Shown: positions 1-10,932 of the stretch, in pieces
Position numbering within the stretch: position 1 is the stretch's first letter
Layout: every line of letters starts with the position of its first letter
Assembly (NCBI GenBank): GCA_039621445.1
Contig: CP154955.1
Location: 54,937,341-55,001,340, forward strand
Direction: 5' to 3'
Source: Euglena gracilis
Taxonomy: Eukaryota > Euglenida > Euglenophyceae > Euglenales
DNA length: 64,000 bases
Program-made: the position numbers and the translations under genes
The notes under the pieces: generated by a model
Seen by the model: only the letters and a program-made list of their open reading frames with translations
Told to the model about the DNA's origin: nothing
Databases searched by the model: none

Positions 1-148
1 CTGCACCATTGGCCGCGGCACTTGAGCGGCATATGCGGCGCCGAGGCCCCGGGCGCCACGAGCGGACGACGCAGTCGCCGACCCGCGTCAGCAGCGGCAC
101 GCCGGGCGGCGGGTCGGGGGCGGCCGTGGCGGCCGGGAACCGCACGGG
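1..148 (-). CDS. Candidate internal exon, cut by window edge
   Basis: On the minus strand a strong pyrimidine tract ending CCCTTCCTCCCCAG (AG at 149-150) opens onto a GC-rich frame with no stop to the window edge. The peptide contains PGVPLLTRVGDCVVRSW. A hydrophobic stretch followed by TRV and a charged loop resembles the segment after the ExxR helix of cytochromes P450, but no ExxR is visible here, so that is only a possibility. A donor could lie at CTCAA/GTGCCG near position 22. The plus frame over the same bases gives a weak amidase-like GGGSGAAVAAG, judged less likely because it has no splice support. Confidence 0.38.
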
Positions 149-229
149 CTGGGGAGGAAGGGGGGCGGGGAGCCGGGCCGGAGCCGGGCGGCAACGGAAA
201 GCCGGTCCAGCCGCGTTCCACGCAAGACA

Positions 230-480
230 CCGTGGGGAGAAAAAGGCCGACGAAAATGGCCGCGTTTTGGCAAACACGGGTCCGCTTCGGGGAAGGAAGT
301 GCTTCCGGGCTGCCTTGGCCCATCCATCCAAAACGGTAAAAAAACAAATTTTCCGGAATTTTGGTTATCGAACCGGTTCGATACCCGGACCGCCCGTTGG
401 CCGGCCCTGGGGCCCAAGGGCGGCGGTCCCTGAGGGGCAGTCCTGAAAGGAAAAAAAAAAGGACTGTCCCTTGAGGACTG
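230..480 (+). repeat. Diverged copy of SINE-like dispersed repeat
   Basis: Contains the family landmarks in order: GGCCGCGTTTTGGCAAA, TCCGCTTCGGGGAAGGAAG, CCCATCCATCC, a GTTCGAT box, CCGTTGGCCGG and a paired GGCGGTCC...GGACTGCC end. Other copies are at 3.6, 7.4-8.1, 33.3, 37.2, 44.2, 47.9 and 51.7 kb, with an inverted one at 56.4 kb. Confidence 0.5.
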
Positions 481-1020
481 CCAGGGTGGCGTGGGAATGC
501 CTGGGGGGGGGGGTGGCGGACCCCCACCAGGGAGATGGGGGGCGAACCCACCCACCAACCCGAGCAAGGAGAATTCCATCCTTGAGCGAAAAATCGGCGC
601 CCCCGGAAATCCAGGAAGGCATGGGGGGGGGGGGGGTCGGACCCCACCCCCACCCATAGGGTTCCGGGATTCTGCGGGCCGCCTGGGGCTGCTGGTTGGC
701 CAACTCTGGAGGGATGTGCCACGTTCCAGGGGATGCTGTTCTTCATTTCAACGGCCGTGGCCGGGAAAAAATCATCCTCATTTTTTTTGATGGTCGGCAT
801 CATTTCTGGGGTTCTCCAAAAACAGCAAAACTATGCTTTGCGCCATGCAGGGTTCTTTTTACCAACCCTGAAGCCCTGGGGGTGGTGCCTTGTGCTGTGG
901 GTGCCGGCCTAAAGCCAGCAACCCCCCCCCAGGGGGTATCAGTTTTGGGTCCCGGTACCTGCTGACCCAGGCAGATTCTTTTCGGGCCCCAGCGCCTTTT
1001 GGCGTCGGGGGGTGTGGTCC
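480..1020. repeat. G-run word repeats with GGCGCC core
   Basis: Two units lie here. One at 585-650 (AAAAATCGGCGCCCCCGGAA then a G-run) is shared with 22.69 and 59.70 kb. One at 905-1020 (GGTCCCGGTACCTGCTGACC, AGCGCCTTTTGGCG) is shared with 19.8, 36.9 and 39.8 kb. No coding sequence is visible. Confidence 0.5.
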
Positions 1021-2570
1021 CAGAAAGCAATGCCAATTACTTGTGAAAAAACAGTTAGAAAAGCTGCACAAAGAACACCAACATGGAATCTTTGGAAACA
1101 TCTGAAGCTCCATTTGTTTCACTTCTTGACCTTGAACTCTATTTTCTGCTGCAGGAAAACTTGTAACCAACGCAGCTGTGATAAAGCACGAACACCCCCC
1201 AAAAAACTTATGCAAATTGTTGCATGGGTTCCAGCCGATCCGCTCAAGGGGTTGCTTAAATCTGGGTTTCACCCAGGGGATTTTTTAAGACCCACCCACC
1301 CACCCACCCACTCCCTGCCTCCCCCCGGGGGGGTCCCGGGGGACCCACTCATTTTCCCCCGAAAATCGTGAAAAATGCTATAAAAAATAGCACCTTTTTC
1401 AAAAATTTACGGCGGCTTCGGCGCGGAAAAGTATATCCCACCCCCACCCCCCCCCCAGTTTCACCATGCACACCGATGATAGGATTGGTGTGTATCCGGA
1501 GGTGGGGTCAAATTCTTATCTGTAGCTGCAAAAAAGATATTGACTGGGAAAAGCCATCCAGACATGGCCGTAACTGATGGGATTGATGGGATGGGATCAC
1601 TGAGGGGACAGAGAGATTGATCATAATATTGCCTCAGCGATGTCCAAAATCAGGAAAATGTAACAGAAAATGACAAAGCGAGCCAAATGTAACCAGAGGC
1701 AGCTGGAAGCAGCCAGGAGTGGCCAAAATTTTCAAAAATGGCAACAGTGGCCAAAAGCAGTCAAAGACTTCCAAAAAAAATGGTCAAAAAAAATGGTCAA
1801 AAGCCGTCAGAAACCACCAAAATTGGCCAACTGTGGCCCAAAAAGTGGCCCAGAGTGGCCAAAAACAGTGAGAAGTATCCAAAAGTGACTAAATCTTCTG
1901 GCTCAAACACAACTATCCGTATTTATTATTATCCATATTATTTTATATTTGAAGCTTTTGGTTTATCCAGAGTTATCCGTAGTTAACTGTAGTCGTCCGT
2001 TTTTAATTGGGGGTTTGGCCTTATCCGAGGTTATCTGTAATCCTCCGTAATTCAACAGAAAAAAATGTCTCTCCTTGTTCAATTAAAGAAAGGAGGTGCT
2101 TTTCAGAGCAAAAATGCATGCAACGATATAGCAACATCCCAACAAAATAATAACCGTTTGACTATTTTCTCGAAAATTGGGCTATTATTGTGTTCTTAAG
2201 CTTGCTTTGCTTTCATATTTTCTTGCATTTTCCTCTTTCGGGTTGCTTAAATTTGGAATTATCACTGGTCCCCGAGGGGTTGCTTAAATTTGTGGCTTGC
2301 TTAATTTGGGTGTGGGGCGGTCCAGGCCCAAGAGTTGCTTAAATTTGGGAGGTTACATGTTTGTTTTGGTCCGGTGACTAACGAGGTGAGAAATCACACA
2401 ACGCTGTTGTCCATTGTTGCCTCGAGCAGAACAACATTATTCTACACATCTAAATGTTTAAACAGCAGCTGGATGCCAAATGCCCCCTGTGTGCACTGGG
2501 GCTGTTTGTTTGTTGCCTTTTATCCCTTCTTCTGGCCTGGGGCTGTTTTTCGCCTGGCAATTTTGTCTGT
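1021..2570. other. Mostly non-coding; one unresolved exon candidate
   Basis: A good plus-strand acceptor (TCTATTTTCTGCTGCAG, ending at 1155) and an equally good minus-strand acceptor (TTTTCCTGCAG) overlap, and neither gives a convincing product. 1,660-1,890 is low-complexity GGCCAAAA sequence. 1,905-2,060 repeats TTATCCG. 2,240-2,350 repeats GGTTGCTTAAATTTGG several times, with one more copy at 1,247. Confidence 0.4.
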
Positions 2571-2992
2571 GCAGCTGGATGCTTAATGCCCCCGGGGGTC
2601 ATCAAGCATTCACAGGGGGGTCAAAGTTTTTGCGTTATTGATGGAATAGGGTTAGGGTAAGGAGTTCGGCCTAACTTCAGGCCAACTTGTACACCTAACA
2701 CTAATCTATAAGTTAGGCCTAAAGGTATGCCGAACTCCTAATCCAAACCCTATATTCTAATCCATCAACAAAAAAATTCGTTAAAATCAGAGATTTTTTT
2801 AAAGTTTGGGGGAGGTTGGGGTCGGGTACCCCCAGAGGGGTTTGCTTTTTGGTACAAAGCGCCAATTTGGGACCCCAAAATGGACCCCTCCCCAAAAGCG
2901 GGTGGGTGGGTGGTCCCCGGATCTTGAAAAGACCCGACCCCACTGTGAATGCTTAATGGCCCCCGGGGAGGAGCATAAAGCATCAAGCTGCC
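2571..2992. mobile_element. Inverted-repeat element with telomere-like core
   Basis: The left end starts GCAGCTGGATGCTTAATGCC and the right end, read in reverse, starts GCAGCTTGATGCTTTATGC. Both continue with CCCCGGGGG, CAT(C/T)AAGCATTCACAG and a G-run, so the arms match over about 50 bases with small gaps. Inside are ATTGATGGAATAGGGTTAGG (2,636) and its inverted counterpart near 2,735-2,765. The same 20 bases occur in the element at 13.7 kb. A second GCAGCTGGATGCC copy at 2,464 suggests nesting or a larger left end. No clean target duplication was found. No open frame is present, so it is non-autonomous. Confidence 0.62.
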
Positions 2993-3488
2993 GTTTAATT
3001 GCAGGACATTTTTAACAAAAAAAATTAAGAGAACATGATTTTTGTAATTTTGGGAACGTGCTGATTTTTTAAATATGCAATCATTTTGCCAAAGTACAAA
3101 AAACCCAAAGTTTGGTTTCAGAGGAAACAAGTCAAAATGTGGGAGTTTTTGAAGTCAAAATTAATCCCAAGGTACACAAACACACACACACACACACACA
3201 ATTTTGAGGCTAGGCAGATTCAGCGAGGCGGGCGAAAAATGCGGGAAAATGCAGAAAATTGCACAGAACTGAAAAACAGAAAAATGTGGATATCATCTCC
3301 CAGTCACTGGGACCGCCTGGGGGGGGGGCACTGGACCACGTGTAAACTTATTGAATGGCTATTTCTTAAGGACTCCGGGGGGGTCCACCAGCTGGGCATT
3401 TTGCTAGTCACTGGAAAAAAATGGATAAGCAAGACTCCCCTCCTCCCCCCGGGGCCCGGGGGGGGGGGGGGGTCCGGGGGTCCCCCGA
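2993..3488. other. Non-coding spacer with CA microsatellite
   Basis: A/T-rich DNA with a short (CA)n at about 3,177-3,200, a GCGGGAAAATGC low-complexity patch and G/C homopolymers. No supported gene. Confidence 0.5.
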
Positions 3489-3609
3489 CTGAAAAAAAAA
3501 ATTCCTCCGGCGCTGCCAGGTTTCGTTTTAAGGAAGGTTGCACCTGTGGGGGGAGGTGCAACCTTCCTTAAAACGAAACCTGGCAGCGCCGGAGGAATTT
3601 TTTTTTCAG
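3489..3609. repeat. Near-perfect foldback (56-base arms, 8-base loop)
   Basis: 3,489-3,545 and 3,554-3,609 are reverse complements apart from one base in a homopolymer. The loop is GTGGGGGG. The arms contain CCTCCGGCGCTGCCAGG and AAGGAAGGTTGCACCT. The foldback abuts the SINE-like repeat that starts at about 3,612, so it may be a duplicated and inverted end of that or another element. It could also form a stable RNA hairpin if transcribed. Confidence 0.72.
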
Positions 3610-3611
3610 GG

Positions 3612-3930
3612 CGGTCCTTAAGCAAATAAAAAAAAAAACTCCGCTGTCCCAGCACACTCAGTGAAAAATATTCAGGAAAATGGGCAAGAAATTTGGGTAT
3701 TTTTCAGTGAGAGCAGGTCGACATCAGGAAAAAAATTGATTCCTGGCACCCTTGGACCATCGTCCATCCACCCAAATCATCAAAAACTGTTTTTTTCGAC
3801 TGTTTAATGTTTGCCCCCGTTCAAGTCCCAGTCCGACCCTTGGTCGGCCCTTTGGCCGAATGGGGGGCGGTCCTTGAGGAAATAAAAAAAAAACTTTCCT
3901 GTCCCCTGAGGACCGCCCTGCCCCCCACAG
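3612..3930 (+). mobile_element. SINE-like dispersed repeat, best copy 1
   Basis: Closely matches 47,885-48,215. Landmarks in order: CTGTCCCAGCACACTCAGTG, AAATGGGCAAGAAATTT, TTGATTCCTGGCACCCTTGG, ACCATCGTCCATCCACCCAA, GTTCAAGTCCCAGTCCGACC, then CGGCCCTTTGGCCG and an end hairpin GGCGGTCCTTGAGG...CCTGAGGACCGCC around an A-run. TGGCACCCTTGG and GTTCAAGTCCC resemble pol III A and B boxes at wider than usual spacing, which is why a SINE origin is suggested. No protein is encoded. Confidence 0.6.
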
Positions 3931-5414
3931 GCAGAGGTGTTATGGGCAAGCAGGGGGTTGGGCACTTTTGACCCCCTGGGGGGTCAGGTTTTGGGATTGG
4001 CTTTAAATTTTGTTCTTATTTGGGCCTTGAAATTCAGACTTACCATCCTACCCTGCCCATGTGTCTCCACGGCAACCCCAAAGGAAGAAAGCGACTTTGA
4101 TGTTTGATGTGCTGGTTTCATTTAATAAAAACGGCAGGAAGGTGTTTATTCCAGGCAGCCCTTGTCGTTGTGGAGTATGTATGTATGTAGCAGTGATGCA
4201 TTCAAGGAATGAGGGCCGCACCGGTAGGACGGGCCACCGGCCACGAAACAGCGCTCGCGGGGATGGGGAACGGCGGAGGCTGTGGCGGGCTGGCAGCATA
4301 TGCGTGCACCCCGTGGCCAGCGTTTGAGAAATAACCGGAGATGAGGAGTCTCAAAAAATGCGAAAAATTGAAGTGCAGAAGTCAGGATTGAACAATAAAA
4401 AAGGCGACTAGACATTATGCAGTCTGCGGTACAACAATAAATCCTGAGGATAACCCAAAATTTCGGCAAAAAGAGGTCCCTTTCTTGACCATTGACAGTA
4501 AAACAGGACAGCTTGTGCCGTAACTCAACCCTGGCTAGGCCATGAAGGCCGCTCCTCTCGTTCCCTTGCACCGACATGCTTCGCAGCCAAAGCACTGGTG
4601 TGGGGACAAATAGAGTGCAGGACGTTGATGAAGCACCTTTGTGTGATAACCTCCCCTCCGCTTTGGCGGGGGATTTTCGGCAAACTCGCAACAGCTGTGC
4701 TGGTTTGTCCCAGAAAGACAATACCCCATCCCTGTTGCTGTGAACATGCAACAAAAAATAAATATTGTTCTAAAGCTCTGGGGAGGATACACCATCGGGG
4801 GAGTTCATCCAGTTACCTTTTTCAAGCCAGCCCAAATCCTCCAGCCTCTGAGGTGAATCCCCCATTAAGAGATGCCCTGTCAGCAAAGCCTTTTGTGGTA
4901 AGCATTCATACCCCCCCCCTAAAAAAGCCTCGGTTTATACCCCCTATTATACCCCCTCTTTGGGCCAACCACCGAGGTGTTCCCTCTTGTGGGTTCGAGA
5001 TACCCAGAAAAATCGAATCTGCAGAATCCAAATAAACAAAAATCTCGAAAACCCCCCCGAGTTTCAGACTGAAAACTGGGCCGTGCAGCATTTTTCTGAA
5101 CCTGGATTTGCCTGACTTTGACCCATTTCACACTCCCAAAGGGAAATAACCTGTTTCCACCTGGCCAAATAAATTGCGTGGTTGGAGCCCCAAACCAGCT
5201 TGAGAGGTTTGAACGACGCCCTGTTTGCTGAGCAGCAAATTGGGTAGAAAACTTCATCACATTATTTCTCAACACCCCCTTCCCCGCCCCACCAGCTCAG
5301 TGGCTAAAAAAACCTCGCTGGTGGTGCAACGACACCCCCAAATGCGAGAGCCCTCAATCTGGTGTCCAGAACGTGGAGGCTTGGGGTACACCCCGGATGG
5401 GTACACAGGTGCAA
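3931..5414. other. Spacer with weak exon candidates
   Basis: Apart from the candidate at 4,044-4,121, a GC-rich minus stretch at about 4,225-4,290 is bounded by GCTGCCAG and CCG/GTGCGG and encodes PHPRERCFVAGGPSYR. It is too short to assign. 4,905-4,990 holds C-run words (TATACCCCC). Nothing else is supported. Confidence 0.35.
4044..4121 (-). CDS. Candidate first coding exon
   Basis: An ATG at 4,119-4,121 opens 26 codons on the minus strand (MKPAHQTSKSLSSFGVAV, continuing to GQGRM) ending at a strong donor AGGATG/GTAAGTCTG. No family is recognised and no matching downstream exon was identified. It could be part of a longer exon, since the frame upstream of the ATG was not tested for an acceptor. 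Confidence 0.28.
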
Positions 5415-5640
5415 ATTCCCTAATAACCCCCCCAAATAACACCCCCGGTGTGTTATTTGGGCACCCGAACTGGGGCCCCAGGGATGGGGGGGTGTTATTT
5501 GGGGGGGTCTTCTTTTGACATGGAAAACCAAAGGAAAACAGGGGGGGGTGTTATTTGGGCGGTCGAAATCGGCCCCTGAGGGGGGGGGGGTGTTATTTGG
5601 GGGGTATTATTTGGGGGGGGGTGTTATTTGGGAGGGGGGT
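5415..5640. repeat. Inverted G-run word repeat, word TGTTATTTGGG
   Basis: C-run copies (CCCCCAAATAACACCCCC) at the left and at least four G-run copies (GGGGGGTGTTATTTGGG) at the right form inverted repeats around a short centre. This is one of about a dozen loci of the same design with different words. Confidence 0.6.
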
Positions 5641-5730
5641 TTACATTCAATGAAGCAGGTTTCGAATTTAAAAGCCAGTAAATTGTTGAAATAGGCATGC
5701 AGGAAACCACCAACTGCGAAAGGAAGAGGT

Positions 5731-6054
5731 TTGAGCGGGAAGGGAGTGCCCACAAGTGTGGACGAGGAAGCGTCGACCCTGCACGGGGAGGGTTTAAAGT
5801 GCCTCCGCGAGGACATTCTTCGAAATGGGAACTGGGTGACACCGGTGGCGCTGCCGAAGGAGAACAGCAGCAGCAGCAAAGCCGCCGTGGTCGGGATGTC
5901 CACCGACGTCGTCGCTGCCGCCTGCGACGACGGAGCCGGTGGAGTCCGTTTTGGGGGAGAGGCGTGTGTGTGCAGCTGCGTGCTGATTTCCCGCCCGTTC
6001 GAGACAACGTCGAACATTATTGGCGAACAACTGGAACGTAGCCCAGCATTTTGA
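5731..6054 (+). CDS. Candidate GC3-rich terminal exon, unknown protein
   Basis: A plus frame of 107 codons to TGA at 6,052-6,054, with mostly G/C third positions. Peptide landmarks: CLREDILRNGNWVTPVALPK, a four-serine run, GMSTDVVAAACDDGAG, CVCSCVLISRPF and IIGEQLERSPAF at the C-terminus. The frame has no ATG at its start (first in-frame ATG within GMSTDV), so it should be spliced to an upstream exon. AG sites near 5,720-5,730 are candidates. No domain is recognised. The CCACA satellite begins about 70 bases after the stop. The other frames give Arg- or Gln-rich low-complexity peptides. Confidence 0.45.
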   Translation: MSGKGVPTSVDEEASTLHGEGLKCLREDILRNGNWVTPVALPKENSSSSKAAVVGMSTDVVAAACDDGAGGVRFGGEACVCSCVLISRPFETTSNIIGEQLERSPAF

Positions 6055-6127
6055 TGTCCATTCTTGCAGAAATAAGTGGGTCCAGAAAGCTTTTTCAAGG
6101 TGCAGCAAACAAGAGAGATTGTGGGAC

Positions 6128-7215
6128 CCTGAATGCATCACACCACACCACACCACACCACACCACACCACACCACACCACACCACACCACACCACACCA
6201 CACCACACCACACCACACCACACCACACCACACCACACCACTCCACACCACTCCACACCACACCACACCACACCACACCACACCACACCACACCACTCCA
6301 CACCACTCCACACCACACCACACCACACCACACCACACCACTCCACACCACTCCACACCACACCACACCACACCACACCACACCACACCACACCACACCA
6401 CACCACACCACACCACACCACACCACACCACACCACACCACTCCACTCCACACCACACCACACCACACCACACCACACCACACCACTCCACACCACTCCA
6501 CACCACTCCACACCACACCACACCACACCACACCACACCACTCCACACCACACCACACCACACCACACCACACCACACCACACCACACCACACCACACCA
6601 CACCACACCACACCACACCACACCACACCACACCACACACCACAACACACCACACCACACCACTCCACTCCCCTCCACCCCACACCTCCCCCCACCACCC
6701 CACCCCACTCCACCCCACTCCACACCACACCACACCACTCCACACCACACCACACCACTCCACACCACACCACACCACACCACACCACACCACACCACAC
6801 CACACCACACCACACCACACCACACCACACCACACCACTCCACTCCACACCACTCCACTCCACACCACGCCACGCCACGCCACGCCACGCCACGCCACGC
6901 CACGCCACGCCACGCCACGCCACACCACACCACACCACACCACACCACACCACTCCACACCACACCACACCACACCTCCCACCACACCACACCACACCAC
7001 ACCACACCACACCACACCACACCACTCCACACCACCACACCACACCACACCACACCACACCACACCACACCACACCACACCACACCACACCACACCACAC
7101 CACACCACACCACACCACACCACACCACACCACACCACACCACACCACACCACACCACACCACACCACACCACACCACACCACACCACACCACACCACAC
7201 CACACCGCACCACAC
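6128..7215. repeat. 1.1-kb pentanucleotide satellite (CCACA)n
   Basis: About 215 units of CCACA with CCACT variants scattered in clusters, a block of CCACG at about 6,866-6,920 and a more degenerate patch at about 6,640-6,720. The period of 5 and absence of TAA/TAG/TGA in any register leave all six frames open, which explains His/Thr/Pro and Val/Trp/Cys open frames across it. It is not coding. Confidence 0.95.
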
Positions 7216-7439
7216 CACGCCACGCCATGCCACGCCACACCATAGCACACCGCACTGCACCGTGCTACACCGCACCACACACCGCGACAGAAGGCCACGC
7301 CACAGGAGCTGCACTAGCCGGAAGAGGTGGCAGACATGGCGGCAACACCAGAGGGGTGGCCGCAGAGGGCAGCGTGGCAGTTCCCCCCAGAGAGTTAGCA
7401 GGGAAAAAAACTCGTCCCAACACCCGTCCCCAAACCGGT

Positions 7440-8150
7440 CCCAGCACATTCAATGAAAATTCCAGCGGGAAAAATGATCCAAAATTGGCCATATTTTGGC
7501 AAAGATGTGTCGATTTCGGGAAAGAAGTGATTTTTTTCTCCCATCGCAGGGGGGGGGGGGGAAATGCGCTCGCCCGGCCTCGGAAAAAATGCGCAAAAAT
7601 GCGCAAAAATGCGCAAAAAAAATGCGCAAAAAATGTGCAAAATTCGGAAAAAAAACTCGGAAAAAATGCGCAAAAAATGTGCAAAATCCGAGAAAAAAAG
7701 CGCAAAAATAACAAAAATGCAAAAATTACCCAAAAACATGCAAAAATGGCACCAAATTTGAAGAAATTATGTAGAATAATGAGGAAAATGTAAGTTTCAA
7801 AAAAAGTCGAAAATTTCAAAATTTTGCAAAAAATTGCAAAAATGGTCAAAAAATGCGAAAATTTTGGAAAATCACGAAAAAATGTGCCAAAAAGCAAAAA
7901 ATGCGCTGAAAAAAACGAAAAAATGCGCAAAAAATGCGAAAAAATGCGCAAAAATGCGCATTTTTGGAAAATTTGAAAAAATGCGCAAAAAATGCGCAAA
8001 AATGCGAAAAAATGCGAAACGCATTTTTCCCCCCCCTGCCCATCGTCCATCCACCTAAAATGTGTCAAAAAATGCCTCTTTCAACTTTTTTTGATTTTTG
8101 ACCCCATTCAATCCCCTGATCGGCCGTTGGCCGTCCCTTACAGGTTACTT
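7440..8150. repeat. GCGCAAAAAT minisatellite inside a SINE-like copy
   Basis: 7,575-8,020 is an irregular array of GCGCAAAAAT/TGCGAAAAA units. It is flanked left by CAAAGATGTGTCGATTTCGGG and right by CCCATCGTCCATCCACC and CCCCATTCAATCCCCTGATC, which are adjacent landmarks of the SINE-like family. The array appears to have expanded within one copy. Confidence 0.7.
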
Positions 8151-8935
8151 TTTTAGACCCCCAGGGGGGGAGGGGTTCCCCCCCCCACCCAGCCCGACGC
8201 ACCCCCCCCCCCCGGGGGACCCCCCAAAATCGAGCCATCTGAGGACATTTCCCAAAAAAAATTTCGGCGCTTCGAGCTGAAACCCATACCCGGGCCTCTG
8301 GCCCGGGACCCCCCACGGGGGGGGGGGTCTTCTGACTTATAAAAAAAAGCCTGGTCCTGAAGGGAAAAAAGAAAACCACCCTGCCTTCCCATCATGGTAC
8401 ACAGAAATCTGAGGCATCTGGTGCCACAGGGGGGCTTCGTTTCGGCAAATGCTGCGCCCATTGTTGACCCATAATTCAATGTTTTTCTGCAAATAATGCA
8501 AATGGTTCCTCGGTTCTCCTTTGATTCGAAAACTCCCTTTGTCTGATGGAAGAGTGAAATTAAAACTAGCCATCCCCAACAAAAAAAAATATGGCGCCAA
8601 CAAGAACTCATGATGCAAAGAAACCCCAAGGAGGACAAGGACAAAAAAGTCAAAATAAGAGAAAATGCATGGCCCCCGAAATGTCAGGTTTGTTTTTCTG
8701 ACAAACTTTTATAACGCCAAATTCCAGAAACCCTTTAAAAAAAAACAGAAATCCTTGAAAATGCAAGCCTTTTGAACACAAAAAGCACCGAAGGGGTGAA
8801 GGAGGGAGACAAAATTCACATCAAATAACAAAGGCAGTTGGTTCAGTTTGTGAAAACCCCATTTTTTTTTGTCAAAGATCTTTTTGGGATTTATATAAAG
8901 CTCTTCAAGTTCTTTCCCTTTGGCTTATTTCTAAG
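8151..8935. other. Non-coding spacer with GGCGC core unit
   Basis: 8,150-8,330 is a G-run unit with AATTTCGGCGCTTCGAGC. The remainder is unremarkable A/T-rich sequence without supported exons. Confidence 0.4.
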
Positions 8936-9068
8936 GTTCTGGAGAGCTAGCTGCCTCCTCCCCGTGCGCTACCGCAGGGTCCGCAACACTTTTGCCTTTT
9001 TAATAGAACTTCAAACCTGCAAAGCGTCCACAGCACTGCAGGACCCACTGACCCCTGGCCAGTGGTGA
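8936..9068 (+). CDS. Candidate terminal exon (plus reading)
   Basis: A good acceptor (TTCCCTTTGGCTTATTTCTAAG) precedes a 43-codon frame ending TGA at 9,066-9,068. The peptide begins FWRASCLLPVRYRRVRNTF and ends DPLTPGQW. No family recognised. It overlaps the antisense candidate at 9,017-9,093, so at most one is real. Confidence 0.28.
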
Positions 9069-9093
9069 GAAAGGCAGCCTCCCACGCGACATC
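9017..9093 (-). CDS. Candidate exon, P450 I-helix-like
   Basis: Minus strand: acceptor CACACCGACCCTGCTTCAG, 77 bases, donor TTTGCAG/GTTTGA. The frame reads DVAWEAAFLTTGQGSVGPAV then LWTLC. The pattern small-T-GQGS-x-GPA-xx-W-x-L resembles the I helix of the CYP7/CYP8 type of cytochrome P450, where the usual AGxDT is replaced. That assignment rests on one short segment. The heme-binding Cys loop and ExxR were not found nearby. It competes with the plus-strand reading. Confidence 0.33.
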
Positions 9094-9322
9094 CTGAAGC
9101 AGGGTCGGTGTGGGGCAATGAGGGCCGGGGAGTTTCTGAAGATCCCCGGGGTGCCTCTTTTACAGGCGTATGGTGAAAAGAATCGTTTTCGTTTCGGCCG
9201 CCTGGGCAGAATATTTTTACAAAAAAAAAATCGATACAAAATGCGATTTTCATTTTGGGGGCACATTGAATCAAACTTAATAAAAGGGTTTTTCGACAAA
9301 ATGTGGGAATGAAGTGGACCCT

Positions 9323-9513
9323 CCACCCCGTACATCTCTGGGGAAAATATGATTGCTGTTTTGTGGAAAAATTGAATATGAATTAAATTATGAAAGTATG
9401 TTGACTTCAAGATGATGCCACCCACGTACCTCTCTGGGGAAAAATATGATGCTGTTTTGGAAAAATTGAAATATGGAATTAAATATGAAAGTATATTGAC
9501 TTCAAAGATGATG
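9323..9513. repeat. Tandem duplication of about 96 bases
   Basis: Two adjacent copies share CGTACATCTCTGGGGAAAA (CGTACCTCTCTGGGGAAAA in the second), ATGATTGCTGTTTTG and GAAAGTATGTTGACTTCAAG with few differences. Both are open on parts of both strands, but nothing supports coding. Confidence 0.75.
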
Positions 9514-10673
9514 AACAACTCCCTGCCTCAGACCAAAGCAGACTCTATGGGTAAAGTTGGGATTTTCCCTTATCTAGCCTCCTTCACGGACCTGAAATGG
9601 GAGGCTGAAATGGGAGGGTGTGGCCTGAATGCAAACTTCACGGGATTATTCAACCAAAATCATCCGAAATGCGCATCACGCATCACATGTTCTTGTCAAA
9701 CCACCTTTACGTGATTGCCATTATGGGGTATTTCACTGAATTCCTGGCGGTTTTGTACTTAAATATGTCGTTTTCCTGTCGCCATGTACGAGGTCTGGGA
9801 AGCCCTTGGAAAAGGACTTGATTTTTTTTGTTTTTCTCCAAAAACAAAAGTTTTTGAAAACACTTAATATTTTATATTTTATAATATAAAATGTCAAAAC
9901 ATGTATATATATATATATAATATAATATATATACAATATAATATATAATATATAATATATATACAATAAAATATCTAAAATATAATATATATACAATATA
10001 ATAAATAATATATAATATATACAAATAACATATAATATATAATATATACCATGTTATATATAATGCATAATATAATACATGATGTAATATAATATGACAT
10101 ATGTTACTTATTAAAAATACATTATATTTGTTTTTGATGTGTTTTGTGCTTCTGGAAGTAAATCTCACCTGTTGGCGGGCCAGGGTGTTGCCGTGAGACA
10201 GCTCATCGGCGACGGGGGGATCGCGGCGCCATCGCACAGCAGCTGCAGATGGGCCATCGATCAATCCAGGGGGAATGCGTCCGGACTCAAAGCAAAAAAA
10301 AATGCACAAACAAGATTCGAACCCATTCTAAGAGTCAAATTTACTGCATGTTTGGGGTCTGGGTGCACCAGAAAAAAAAAACGAAATTTTTTTCCTGAAC
10401 TTTCGATGTTGTTTTGGACCTGGTGCTTCAAACACAAAGCCTACAAATCAAAGAGAACACAAAAAATACAAAAAAAGCTGTCCCCCCTTATTAAAGACTT
10501 TGTCTTATCGGTTTTTGGACTGCCACACCAGGGAGAGGGGCAAACTGCACAGGGGCCACTCACTCACTGCAAAAAAAAAACTTCAAAAAAAACTGGAAAA
10601 CACTGAACTTCACAAAAAAAATATTATCTATAATATAAAAATATTTAATTAACAACTAACAAGCCAAATAAGC
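9514..10673. other. AT-rich microsatellite spacer
   Basis: 9,895-10,130 is an irregular TATAATA/ATATAC array. The flanks (9,514-9,890 and 10,131-10,670) contain no exon I can support. Confidence 0.5.
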
Positions 10674-10932
10674 GTGAATATCCAAATCAGCGTAATTCGT
10701 CATGACCCCATGCGGAGACCCGATTCACACTTGACACTTGGTATTTCTTGCATAGTTTTGAAGCTCACGATGACAAAATGGAAAAATCAATCAATTTGCA
10801 TTGTTTATGGTTTTTTATGCACTGAAATGCTTTTTTGTGGGAGTAAATCTTTCTCTTCTGTGATCTTCCTCAGTCTCTAAGACTCCAGGCCTGGTTTGCT
10901 CCCGTGTCTCTTCTTTGAATTTGAGCAACTGA
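10674..10932 (+). CDS. Candidate two-exon frame with 31-base intron
   Basis: Exon 10,674-10,842 ends in ...LCTEMLFCG at donor GGGA/GTAAATC. A 31-base pyrimidine-rich intron ends TCTTCCTCAG. The next exon (10,874-10,932) restores the frame and ends SRVSSLNLSN then TGA. The phase fits, but the intron is very short and the peptide is unremarkable. The antisense candidate at 10,877-11,018 overlaps the last exon. Confidence 0.2.

Noticed and set aside
9-190. Amidase-signature-like peptide on the plus strand (GGGSGAAVAAG)
   Set aside because: Three residues short of the usual signature, no splice support, and the minus strand has a strong acceptor and better frame.
5794-7793. Long open frames (370-580 residues) on both strands
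   Set aside because: Produced by the period-5 CCACA satellite, which contains no stop codons in any register.
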